In this document: positions 24,727 to 33,461 of the stretch, one piece after another
How the letters are laid out: every line of letters begins with the position of its first letter
Position numbering within the stretch: position 1 is the first letter of the stretch
Assembly: GCF_000745965.1 (NCBI RefSeq)
Contig: NZ_JQKI01000033.1
Location: forward strand, 1 to 64,000
DNA from: Edaphobacter aggregans DSM 19364
GTDB lineage: Bacteria > Acidobacteriota > Terriglobia > Terriglobales > Acidobacteriaceae
Direction of reading: 5' to 3'
Length of the DNA stretch: 64,000 nucleotides
Notes under the pieces: generated by a model
What the model saw: only the letters and a program-made list of their open reading frames with translations
The model's database searches: none
Told to the model about the DNA's origin: nothing
Program-made: the position numbers and the translations under genes

Positions 24727-24879
24727 TACCCGGTACCAGCGCGGTGCTGCGCACCGGGTAAAAGTTGAGACTCCACCCCTGAAAGGGTTGCGCTTGGAAC
24801 CATTCCGGTTCCATTCGGAACCATGCAGAAAACGGAGCAGTTGCAAACGCAGCGTGATTTTCACGTTTCCATCTGCAAC
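24727..24879. other. oriT-like structured region of module B
   Basis: Three sets of inverted repeats lie in 150 non-coding bases just before the relaxosome operon. They are an 8-bp pair at 24727-24734/24753-24760; alternating GGAACC, GGTTCC, GGAACC at 24796-24822; and GTTGCA/TGCAAC (24840-24845/24874-24879) around a perfect CGTGA-TTT-TCACG hairpin (24853-24865). Bases 24858-24879 resemble 2125-2147 upstream of module A. Placement, repeats and conservation fit an origin of transfer; the nic site is not shown. Confidence 0.55.
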
Positions 24880-24910
24880 CGCGCTCCAGACACAGATTCG
24901 GAGGTAAGAA

Positions 24911-25297
24911 ATGCCCACAGATAGATTGGAAATTGAGAGCCATCTCCAGCGCATGAAAGGCCGCGAAAGCCGCAGCCAGAGCATCGCCACACGCTTTACC
25001 AGGGCGGAAGAAAAGACGCTGTTACGGGTCGCCTCCGAGCGGGGCATGAACCTCCGCGAATGGTCGCGGGAGATTCTTCTGGCGGCGGCACGCGGGCCAC
25101 AGCTAAACGATGCGACGGCGTTGTTTGCCGAGATGCAGGGGCTTCGCCTCATCCTCATCAACTCGCTGGAGCCACTTTTGCGCGGGGAGAAATGGAGTGC
25201 TGAGCAGTTCAAGGAAATGCTTCGCTACGTGAGATCAAACAAACATCGGGTAGCCGCTGACCTCATGGAAAGCTATCGCAGCGGCGCAGGAGAATAA
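24911..25297 (+). CDS. RHH/MobC-type relaxosome accessory protein (module B)
   Basis: A 128-residue protein with GGAGG upstream. The N-terminal ribbon-helix-helix (about 18-60: RSQSIATRFTRAEE, NLREWSREILL) is followed by a helical tail. It is the paralogue of 2282-2704. It probably binds the adjacent oriT-like repeats and the relaxase. The coupling protein starts two bases after its stop, so the three genes 24911-30029 form one operon. Confidence 0.75.
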   Translation: MPTDRLEIESHLQRMKGRESRSQSIATRFTRAEEKTLLRVASERGMNLREWSREILLAAARGPQLNDATALFAEMQGLRLILINSLEPLLRGEKWSAEQFKEMLRYVRSNKHRVAADLMESYRSGAGE

Positions 25298-25299
25298 TT

Positions 25300-27261
25300 A
25301 TGGCGACGACACAATGGGGCCGGAAAGAGACCGTCATCTTCCCACCACACAGCCCCATCTACACCTATGGCGCGATCTTCCTTTCCCTTGTCGCCGCAGG
25401 CTTGTTCGTACACCTGCGCTTCAGCTTCGTGCTCGCACCCTTGCAGCAGTTTTATCTTCCGTACTACCTCCGCACTAGCGTTGCCGGAGTAATGCACAAG
25501 ACCGACAAGTACCAGTTGCTCGCCGTAGCGGATGAGAAAAACCATGCCCGCATCGTCACGGAAACCGATGTCACATCGGGAGCGACAGCCGAAGCAAACG
25601 GCAAACGCATCCCCCTCCAACTCTCGGCAACCGCCCGCGCCGCTGGCTTCCGCTCGCTCTACCGAGGGCCGTCCATCCCATACCAGAACAAGCTTTTGAA
25701 TGCGTACTTTCAGAGCGCCGTTTATGGAGGTGACACCCTATGGAGCATCTTCAAAATGCCCATCCTTTTCGGCGTGCTGGCACTTGGGTTGCAGCTCCCG
25801 TTTTCTATCGCCAAAGATATTCGCCGCCGCAAGGAGATGAAGTATGGACGGCGCTTGAAAGGCCCGTTTCTTGTCTCGCCCAAAGGCTTCAACAAGGCCG
25901 TACAAGGCGATGGCATCGGCATCAAAACGGATGACTACGACAAGATGATGCGGATACCGCTCCGAGTCGAAGACCAGCACATCGAGTTGATGGGCGATAC
26001 AGGTTCAGGCAAGACCAGCCTCATTGTGCAGGTGCTTCGCCAGGTGCAGAGCCGGGGCCACTCGGCCATCGTGTACGACCCGGCCTGTGAGTTCGTGCAG
26101 CGGTTCTACGACCCCGACCGCCACGACATCATTCTCAATCCACTGGACCGGCGTTGCCCCTATTGGGGAATAGCGGAGGAATTACGCCGCAAGGCCGAGG
26201 CAAAGGCCATCGCCGCATCCCTATACCAACCGACGACCGATAAAAAGGGTGAGTTTTTCGTCGAGACGCCGCAAAAGATATTTGCCCACTTGCTCACCTT
26301 CGGGCCATCGCCGCAGGAGCTTGTGCAGTGGATGGCGAACCCCGATGAGATTGACCGCAGGGTGCAAGGGACCGAGATGGCGATGATGATTGCCAAAGGC
26401 GCACAACAGCAGCGCAATGGTGTCCTCGCCTCGCTTGGATTGATTGCCGACAGCTTGCGGATGCTTCCCAAAAAGGAGCACGCGAAGCGCACATGGAGCG
26501 CGACCGAATGGGCAAAAGAGCGGCAGGGATGGATCTTCATTACCTCGCAGCCGAGTGAGCGCGAGGCGCTCCGTCCGCTCAATAGCCTCTGGATTGATTT
26601 GCTGGTATTGCGGCTGCTGAATGCGCCGACAGAGAACCAGCGTCCGGTATGGTTTGTGCTGGACGAGCTTGCAAGTTTGCAACGCTTACCGCAGTTGCAT
26701 ACCGCCATTACGGAGAACAGGAAATCGAAAAATCCGCTGCTGCTTGGCTTTCAGGGAAAGGCCCAGCTTGAAGTCATCTACGGCCATATTGCCGAGGTGA
26801 TGCTGTCGCAGCCAGCCACCAAAATCTTCCTCAAGACCACGGAGCCGAAGGCCGCTGAGTGGGTGAGCGCCGCTATCGGCAAAGTCGAGATCGAGCGGAT
26901 GCGCGAAACACATTTCGACGGCTCCCGCGCGGGCAAGAACTTCAGTCTGGATCGTCAGGCCGAGCCGCTTGTCATGGACTCGGAAATATCGGGATTGGAC
27001 CCGATGCACGCATTCTTAAAGCTGGGAAATTACGTTGCCCGCTTTTCGTTTTCCTATAGCGACCTGCCCAAGACGCAGCCTGCCTTTGAGCCTCGCACGC
27101 TGGAGGATGATGAGCTTTCGTTCGACCCCACAACACTCCAGTCACGCAGAGCGGAATCCGTAGAGCAGGACGCCGAGGAAGCAGACATTCCTCCGGAAGA
27201 AGACGCAGAGGATGACCCCCAGGCACAGGCGCAGGGCCGGTTCTCCCTCGGAAACGAGTAG
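25300..27261 (+). CDS. virD4: VirD4/TraD-type coupling protein
   Basis: A 653-residue protein with two N-terminal membrane helices (about 24-42 and 147-165) around an outside domain. The ATPase has Walker A GDTGSGKTSLI at about residue 232, Walker B VWFVLDELASLQ at about 451 and ITENRKSKNPLLLGFQGKAQ. The C-terminus is acidic (EEADIPPEEDAEDD). It brings the relaxase-DNA complex to the secretion channel. Its N-terminal half is what survives at 2701-3606. Confidence 0.92.
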   Translation: MATTQWGRKETVIFPPHSPIYTYGAIFLSLVAAGLFVHLRFSFVLAPLQQFYLPYYLRTSVAGVMHKTDKYQLLAVADEKNHARIVTETDVTSGATAEANGKRIPLQLSATARAAGFRSLYRGPSIPYQNKLLNAYFQSAVYGGDTLWSIFKMPILFGVLALGLQLPFSIAKDIRRRKEMKYGRRLKGPFLVSPKGFNKAVQGDGIGIKTDDYDKMMRIPLRVEDQHIELMGDTGSGKTSLIVQVLRQVQSRGHSAIVYDPACEFVQRFYDPDRHDIILNPLDRRCPYWGIAEELRRKAEAKAIAASLYQPTTDKKGEFFVETPQKIFAHLLTFGPSPQELVQWMANPDEIDRRVQGTEMAMMIAKGAQQQRNGVLASLGLIADSLRMLPKKEHAKRTWSATEWAKERQGWIFITSQPSEREALRPLNSLWIDLLVLRLLNAPTENQRPVWFVLDELASLQRLPQLHTAITENRKSKNPLLLGFQGKAQLEVIYGHIAEVMLSQPATKIFLKTTEPKAAEWVSAAIGKVEIERMRETHFDGSRAGKNFSLDRQAEPLVMDSEISGLDPMHAFLKLGNYVARFSFSYSDLPKTQPAFEPRTLEDDELSFDPTTLQSRRAESVEQDAEEADIPPEEDAEDDPQAQAQGRFSLGNE

Positions 27262-27263
27262 CC

Positions 27264-30029
27264 ATGCTGAATATCTCGAAACCGCTCTCGGCATCGCAGG
27301 CGCAGACTTATCACGAAAAAGAGTTCACGGCCGCGGAGCAAAATTACTGGAAGCAGGGCGATACGATCTTAGGCGAGTGGCATGGCAGGCTCGCTGGAAA
27401 GTTCGGCCTCGCCGGGGTCATCGGCGCAGAGGAATTTGCGCGTCTGAGTGAAGGCGAGCATCCCACCACCGGCGATCAGCTTGTCCAGCACCGCCAGCGG
27501 CATGAGTATCAGACAGCGGACGGGAAGACCGTTACATCTGTTGAGCACCGTGCTGGTTGGGACGCCACCTTTTCGGCTCCAAAGTCCGTCTCGCTAACCG
27601 CTCTTGTCGGCGGCGATGACCGCGTGCGCGAGGCTCACCGCGAGGCCGTCAATATCGCTCTGAACGAATTAGAAAAGTACGTGCAGGCCCGCATCGGCGG
27701 CAACCACACCGCCGAAACCACCGGGCAGTTTGTTGCGGCGAAGTTTGAGCATGACACCGCCCGCCCCGTAGACGGTTACGCCGCTCCGCAGCTCCATACG
27801 CATGCGGTCATTTTCAATATGACCGAGCGTGAGGACGGAAGTTTTCGCGCTCTCCAGCCGCAGGGATTATTCGATAGCCAGCAGTTCGCTACCGCCGTCT
27901 ATCAATCGGAGCTGATGCACCGGCTTCGCAATCTCGGCTACGAAATAGAAGCCGGGCGAAGTGGCGCTCCTGAAATCAAAGGCTATTCGCACGAGTACCT
28001 TGATGCCTCCAGTCCACGCAGCCAGCAGATACGGGATTACCTTGAGCGAACCGGCTATCAAGGCCCGGAGGCCGCGCAGATCGCCGCGCACTCCACCCGC
28101 GATAAGAAAGAGATTCACTCGCCCGCCGAAGTGCTGGCGGCACACCGGCAGGTCGCCGCTGAGTTCGGCAACCAAGCTGACCGCGTGGTAGCAGAGGCAC
28201 GGCAGCGCGGACATGGCGAAGAACGGACGCCGGAGGCTTCGCAGCTACGGGCACGCGAGGCTGTCACGTATGCCCGCGACCGCAGCTTTGAGCGCGAGGC
28301 CGTCACCGATGAGCGCGACATCTTCCGCGATGCCTTGCGGCGCGGCATGGGAGAAATCACCTACCCAGAGGTCCGCGCCAGCTTCGAGGCGCTAATTGCC
28401 TCCGGCGAGTTTCAGGAAGTGTCGGGACAGAAGCACGAAACAGGACGGCAGTTCACCACGCATGAGACCATTCGGGCCGAGCGGTATGTAGTCCGCCGCA
28501 TGGAGCAAGGACAGAATCAGGCTCCGCAGATCATGTCCATTCAGGATGCCGTTGCTCTCACCGACTCGCGTCCGAAACTCAATGCCGCACAGCGCCACGC
28601 AATCGAGCAGATATTAACCTCGCACGATGCGATACAGGGATTGCAAGGCAACGCGGGCGTGGGCAAGACCACCGCCCTGATTGCTGTCCGCGAAGGCGCG
28701 GAGCAGCAGGGCTATATCGTGGAAGGTTTCGCCCCAACCTCTCGCGCCGCGCACCAGCTCCGCGATGCAGGGATTGCCGCCGACACCCTGCAAGGCTTTC
28801 TGGCCCGTGGTAGCCATCAACCTGGAGGCGACCCCGGCACCCGGCACCTCTATATGGTCGATGAGTCAAGCCTTGCCAGTACCAAGCAGATGCGCGACTT
28901 CTTAGAAAGGATCGGCTCTCAGGACCGCGTACTGCTCATCGGCGACACCCGCCAGCACCAGGGCGTCGATGCCGGAAAGCCGTTCGAGCAGCTTGTGCAA
29001 GCCGGAATGCACACCGCGCAGCTTGACCAGATCGTGCGCCAGAAAGACCTGGAATTGTTGAGAGCCGTCGAACATCTGTCCAAAGGTGAAATCGCTCCCG
29101 GCATTGTTCTGTTGCAACAGCAGGGCCACATCACCGAAATTGCAGATTCGCAACAGCGCATCGAAGCCATTGCGAAGAGTTACGCGGCCCATCCTGAAAA
29201 CACGATTATCGTCTCGCCCGACAATGCTTCGCGCCGCGAAATCAATCAGGCCGTCCGCGCAGAGTTGCAGGCGCTAGGGATGGTTCAGTCCGCCGATTAC
29301 ACGATGCGCGTGCTTTCGGCGCGCTCCGATATGACCGGAGCCGACCGTGCATGGGCCGCACGCTATCAGGTGGACGACATACTGCATTACCAGCGTGGCA
29401 GCAAAGACATCGGCATCGAACAGCGCAGCTATGCAACGGTCGTCGCCACTCATCCGAAAGAAAATCTCGTTACCGTGCAAAAACAAAATGGAGAACAGGT
29501 AAGTTATGACCCATCGCGTCTGCGTGGCATCAGCGCCTACCGCGAGATCGAGCGCGAGTTTTCCGTAGGCGACCGGCTGCAATTTACCACGCCGAATCGG
29601 GAGTTGCGCGTTGCCAATCGCGACCTCGGCACTATCGAGCAGATCGGCAAAAATGGACAACTCGCCGTTCGCATGGACAACGGTAAGACAGTTTCCTTCG
29701 ATGGAGAGCGGATGCGGCACTTCGACCACGGCTATGCTGTCACCTCGCACAGCTCGCAGGGACTCACTGCGGAGCGTGTCCTGGTCAACATCGACACTGA
29801 TGTTCACCCGGAGCTAATCAATTCGCGATTTGCCTATGTCTCCATTTCGCGGGCCTCGCATGAGGCGCATATCTATACGAACAATGCTGCGTCTCTCGGA
29901 AGCGATCTTAGCCGCGACGTGAGTAAGAGCGCCGCTCTGGACTTCACAAAAGCGAAAAGCAATGCGGCGGAACAGAGTATCGGGCAACAGAAAGTGCAGA
30001 ACATGGAAGGCTTGGGGCTATCGCTGTAG
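27264..30029 (+). CDS. MobF-family relaxase-helicase (TrwC/TraI type), module B
   Basis: A 921-residue protein starting two bases after the coupling-protein stop. It has the relaxase domain with AGWDATFSAPKSVS and HTHAVIF, and the helicase with Walker A GNAGVGKTTA, DESSL, GDTRQHQ and VTSHSSQGLT. It is collinear with 4047-6800 along the whole length but clearly diverged. The conserved C-terminal GLGLSL may be a recognition tail for the coupling protein or channel. All visible motifs are intact, so with the secretion operon upstream this module looks transfer-competent. Confidence 0.92.
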   Translation: MLNISKPLSASQAQTYHEKEFTAAEQNYWKQGDTILGEWHGRLAGKFGLAGVIGAEEFARLSEGEHPTTGDQLVQHRQRHEYQTADGKTVTSVEHRAGWDATFSAPKSVSLTALVGGDDRVREAHREAVNIALNELEKYVQARIGGNHTAETTGQFVAAKFEHDTARPVDGYAAPQLHTHAVIFNMTEREDGSFRALQPQGLFDSQQFATAVYQSELMHRLRNLGYEIEAGRSGAPEIKGYSHEYLDASSPRSQQIRDYLERTGYQGPEAAQIAAHSTRDKKEIHSPAEVLAAHRQVAAEFGNQADRVVAEARQRGHGEERTPEASQLRAREAVTYARDRSFEREAVTDERDIFRDALRRGMGEITYPEVRASFEALIASGEFQEVSGQKHETGRQFTTHETIRAERYVVRRMEQGQNQAPQIMSIQDAVALTDSRPKLNAAQRHAIEQILTSHDAIQGLQGNAGVGKTTALIAVREGAEQQGYIVEGFAPTSRAAHQLRDAGIAADTLQGFLARGSHQPGGDPGTRHLYMVDESSLASTKQMRDFLERIGSQDRVLLIGDTRQHQGVDAGKPFEQLVQAGMHTAQLDQIVRQKDLELLRAVEHLSKGEIAPGIVLLQQQGHITEIADSQQRIEAIAKSYAAHPENTIIVSPDNASRREINQAVRAELQALGMVQSADYTMRVLSARSDMTGADRAWAARYQVDDILHYQRGSKDIGIEQRSYATVVATHPKENLVTVQKQNGEQVSYDPSRLRGISAYREIEREFSVGDRLQFTTPNRELRVANRDLGTIEQIGKNGQLAVRMDNGKTVSFDGERMRHFDHGYAVTSHSSQGLTAERVLVNIDTDVHPELINSRFAYVSISRASHEAHIYTNNAASLGSDLSRDVSKSAALDFTKAKSNAAEQSIGQQKVQNMEGLGLSL

Positions 30030-30058
30030 CGAAGCAGCCGGTGCCGCAGACTTACACG

Positions 30059-30274
30059 CTATTGCGCCGTGTGTCGCGCAGTTCGTTCTGTCTTGTGCGT
30101 GGAAGTTGTGTGTGTGACCGAATGCCCCGCCGCAATCTGCTTCGCGTTATTCCAGTCTTCAAGAAAAGGGTTCTTACCCTGCATGAAAGAGGATGCGATG
30201 TAGCCGAACATAATGAACGAAGCCATCACCAGGACAAAGATGGCAACCGGCTTCCACGGAACGAGTATCAGCAT
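30059..30274 (-). CDS. Small single-pass membrane protein, unknown
   Basis: A 71-residue protein with a strong GGAGGAAACC site before the ATG at 30274. One membrane helix (about 8-30) is followed by a polar, Thr/His-rich tail. It is on the strand opposite the transfer operon and ends just past the relaxase stop. No family is recognised. It might be an exclusion or regulatory protein, but that is a guess. Confidence 0.5.
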   Translation of the reverse strand: MLILVPWKPVAIFVLVMASFIMFGYIASSFMQGKNPFLEDWNNAKQIAAGHSVTHTTSTHKTERTARHTAQ

Positions 30275-30450
30275 GGTTTCCTCCAGCGACTAGCAGCCCA
30301 CACTATTTGTCTATTTTATTCCTGTCCTGATAGGAAGCCACTGCAATTCGGGTCCTTCTAGGGAATCCGGAAGGACGATCCCCGCTTGCCGAGTCGAGGA
30401 GGGGTTTATCGGCTCATTGCGAAACCGTTGGGATAGACTGGGAGCGCGCT

Positions 30451-30933
30451 ATGGTCACCCGCATTCTGCTCGCCGCTATTCTCTGTCTCATGCCCGCGTT
30501 CGCCGCCGCCCAGACCGACACCGGCCCTGGGCGTGACATCGAGGCAATCCACCACCTCATCGAGCAGTACGCCAAAGCTGTGGATACTGTTGATCTGAAC
30601 CTACTCTCGCAAATCTGGTCTCACTCGCCCGAGGTCTCGTTCATCTATCCACTCGGCGAGGAGCACGGCTTCGATGCTATCGAGCAACAGGTCTTTCAGA
30701 ACATAATGGGCGGCATGTTCTCGGCACGCGATCTGGAGACGCGCGGTATAGCGATTCATGTGAACGGCAATGCCGGATGGTCGGAATTCCACTGGACTTT
30801 TCATGCGACGATGCGGAAAGACGGATCGGCTGTGACCACCCATGGCGTCGAAACCCAGGTCTACCGCAGAGAATCTGGGAAGTGGCGGCTGGTCCACGTC
30901 CACTACTCCGAAGACCGCCAGTCCGTCCCCTGA
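30451..30933 (+). CDS. Secreted SnoaL/NTF2-like protein
   Basis: A 160-residue protein with a signal peptide ending at about AAAQ (residue 21), then a SnoaL-like domain of the NTF2 fold (IEQYAKAVDTVDLNLLSQIW, and the C-terminal KWRLVHVHYS). Such proteins are small periplasmic hydrolase/isomerase-like or ligand-binding proteins, and the substrate cannot be told. It stands alone at the left border of the defence cargo. Confidence 0.75.
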   Translation: MVTRILLAAILCLMPAFAAAQTDTGPGRDIEAIHHLIEQYAKAVDTVDLNLLSQIWSHSPEVSFIYPLGEEHGFDAIEQQVFQNIMGGMFSARDLETRGIAIHVNGNAGWSEFHWTFHATMRKDGSAVTTHGVETQVYRRESGKWRLVHVHYSEDRQSVP

Positions 30934-30983
30934 GCATTTGCCTACAACCAATATCTGCAATCCGCGGCTCAATGCCAGACCTC

Positions 30984-33461
30984 TTACTGCACCTCCAACG
31001 CCCGCACGCGATGCAGCAACCGTTCAACTTCTGCGTTACGGTTCTTGAACCAATCCGTGGACCAAATCCGGTGTATCTTCCAGCCTTGATTCTCAAGAGT
31101 CATCTGACGGAGCCTGTCTCGATCGCGGGCCGATCGTCCCGAATGATAGCTCTTCCCATCGAACTCAATCCCGAGCAAGAACGCTCCCGGCTTCTTGGGA
31201 TGCCGCACTGCCAAGTCGATATAGTACCCGCTGACACCCACTTGCGGTACAACGTCATATCCTTGTGCTTTCAGCACTGCCCCTACCGCGGCCTCGTGCT
31301 CATTCGATGGCTCCGCACCAGGAGAGACTGCCGGCCTAGCGGAGATTCCATTTTTTGCAAATTGCATATAGCCCTTCAGGGCACGCACGCCCCAGGGGGT
31401 ACTCGGCTCTGAGCGGATCATGTCTGGATCAAGCGAACTGAATACCACGGTCCGTTTCTTCGCTCGCGTAATCAGGACATTCAGGCGGCGCTGGCCGGTC
31501 TGATTATTAATGCCGGAAAATCGCTGGAAATAATTATTCTGAGAGTCCGGCCCATAGGTTACGGAGATAAAGATAACGTCCCTCTCATCCCCTTGGACAT
31601 TCTCCAGATTCTTGATAAAGAACGGCTCAGGAGTGTTTTCTTTGGTTTCCATCCAACCATTGGAGAACGAGTCCTGCTTCAACTTTATGTCCAATAACTC
31701 TTCAATCAGCTCCCGCTGCTCGAAGTTCATGGTCACGACACCCAATGACTCCGAGGGAAAAAGCATGATGTGTTCCAGGATGGCATCGACGACGCGCTCG
31801 GCCTCCAAAGGATTTCTGCGGTTCTCGTAAATCCCCTTGGCATTGACGTATTTGACGCCGAGGTCGGTGTGTTCGTGATAGGCGGAAGGGAAGACAATCA
31901 GATGATCGTCGTAAAACTCGGAATTGGAAAACGCAATCAGGCTGTGATGCTGCGATCTGTAGTGCCAGCGTAGTCTGCGAACCGGCTGATAGCGGCTCAG
32001 TGCGATGTCCAGTATGCTCTCGCCTTCCGCCACTGCGGATTTCTCATCCGCCTCTTCTGCTTCATCATCTATGGTTCTCTGGAAATAGGACGTGGGAGGA
32101 AGTTGCTTTGGATCGCCGACGATGACCAGTTGCGCGCCTCGCGCCACTGCCCCCAACGCATCTTCGGGGCGTAGCTGCGATGCCTCATCCATGACAATAA
32201 GATCAAACGATAACTGCCCCGGAGCCAGAAACTGAGCTACAGACATCGGACTCATCATGAAGCAAGGTTTCAACCCTTGAACGGCTCGTGCGGCCCGAAG
32301 CATCAATTGTCGGATGGGAATGTGAGCGCGCTGTTTTGCAATCTCGTGTTGGACCAGCGCAAGGTCCGTAGTGTCCTTGACGACGGAACCGCGAATACCT
32401 GACGGGATGGGACGACGACTCGCACGATGAGCTATATCAAGTTGGCTGAGACTTATGACAGATTGATCGAGAGATGCGAACTGAGAGCGAACTTCCTCAT
32501 GCGTAACTCCGCTAAGACGCCACAGGTCAGGATGCTCATTGAACAGCCGCCGCAGAAGCGTGTCACAGAACAGATATTCAAACGAACTCACCAGCGCATC
32601 ATGCTGAAGTGACCCGTTCAGGCACAAAGTAACAAGATAGTCGAGTCCTCCGGTGCCCAACTGCTTCGCGGAACGCTGCGCATCAATCCAGATCGGAAGT
32701 AACGTTTGCGACTCTCGACACCGTTCAATTGAGGCGACCGCCTTTTGCAAAGCAACTACCGATGTGCGCTTGGCGAAAGGAATCTCAGAATGAAGCGCGC
32801 CGATGACATCCCGCTCCGAGACTGCCAAAGCATTGCCGTTGTCGCTAAAATCCTTGATCCACTCTCGAAGCCATTGAAGTCTTACGAGAAATTCACTCGA
32901 TGACAGCCAACTACGGACTTCCAAGGGAAGATTGGATACACCAATGGCGCGAACGATAGAGAGTGCACGAGCAATCGGAGTGGGTGAGGTTGCAACCCCT
33001 TTATAGTGATCCCCCAAAATGCTCCTTGCTTCGTGATTGTTATTGAGCGAATCACGCAGGGCGCGAGCCGTGGCAATGGAATCGAACAGCTCCAGGACGT
33101 GGGTTTTGGTCGCCGATTCTGGAAGCTGGATCGGCCGCAGAATCTCCAGCAGCTCCGCGGACACCGACACGATGGACCGCACTTCTTCTAAGAACACGTC
33201 TACTTCTGCGTCTACGTGCTCGAACTTGAGATTGGGAACACGAGAATGTAAATCTGTGAGCAGATGCAGCGCATCCTCTAGTTCTTCCGGGAGCGGCAAA
33301 CTTCCGCTTGCGACGCCGAGGATGCTTCTCAGCCGTGTTGCCGGCAACGTCAGCAGTGAGGATCGAACTTCGGAGGCAAAGACCTGGTGCTCAGGCAGGC
33401 GAACAAAGACCTCTTCATGCCATTTCGTCACCACGATGAGATCATCCCAGGAGGTCGTCAA
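30984..33461 (-). CDS. Helicase C-terminal half with Vsr-type nuclease (Hhe-like, second part)
   Basis: An 825-residue frame starting at TTG 33461 that overlaps the upstream stop (TTGA). It continues the SF1 (Upf1-like) helicase: Walker B MDEASQ, GDPKQLPPTSYF and the late motif NVLITRAKKR. It ends in a Vsr/DUF559-like PD-(D/E)xK domain (YYIDLAV, LGIEFDGKSYHS, QGWKIHRIWSTDWF). Families of this type normally carry DUF4011, helicase and Vsr in one chain. Together the two frames give about 1,690 residues, the expected full length. No ribosome site precedes the TTG. DUF4011-helicase-Vsr proteins (Hhe) are reported anti-phage systems. Confidence 0.75.
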   Translation of the reverse strand: MTTSWDDLIVVTKWHEEVFVRLPEHQVFASEVRSSLLTLPATRLRSILGVASGSLPLPEELEDALHLLTDLHSRVPNLKFEHVDAEVDVFLEEVRSIVSVSAELLEILRPIQLPESATKTHVLELFDSIATARALRDSLNNNHEARSILGDHYKGVATSPTPIARALSIVRAIGVSNLPLEVRSWLSSSEFLVRLQWLREWIKDFSDNGNALAVSERDVIGALHSEIPFAKRTSVVALQKAVASIERCRESQTLLPIWIDAQRSAKQLGTGGLDYLVTLCLNGSLQHDALVSSFEYLFCDTLLRRLFNEHPDLWRLSGVTHEEVRSQFASLDQSVISLSQLDIAHRASRRPIPSGIRGSVVKDTTDLALVQHEIAKQRAHIPIRQLMLRAARAVQGLKPCFMMSPMSVAQFLAPGQLSFDLIVMDEASQLRPEDALGAVARGAQLVIVGDPKQLPPTSYFQRTIDDEAEEADEKSAVAEGESILDIALSRYQPVRRLRWHYRSQHHSLIAFSNSEFYDDHLIVFPSAYHEHTDLGVKYVNAKGIYENRRNPLEAERVVDAILEHIMLFPSESLGVVTMNFEQRELIEELLDIKLKQDSFSNGWMETKENTPEPFFIKNLENVQGDERDVIFISVTYGPDSQNNYFQRFSGINNQTGQRRLNVLITRAKKRTVVFSSLDPDMIRSEPSTPWGVRALKGYMQFAKNGISARPAVSPGAEPSNEHEAAVGAVLKAQGYDVVPQVGVSGYYIDLAVRHPKKPGAFLLGIEFDGKSYHSGRSARDRDRLRQMTLENQGWKIHRIWSTDWFKNRNAEVERLLHRVRALEVQ

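Noticed and set aside
24796-24822. CRISPR-like short repeats
   Set aside because: Units are 6 bases in alternating orientation with 4-5 base gaps; this is a binding-site cluster, not an array.
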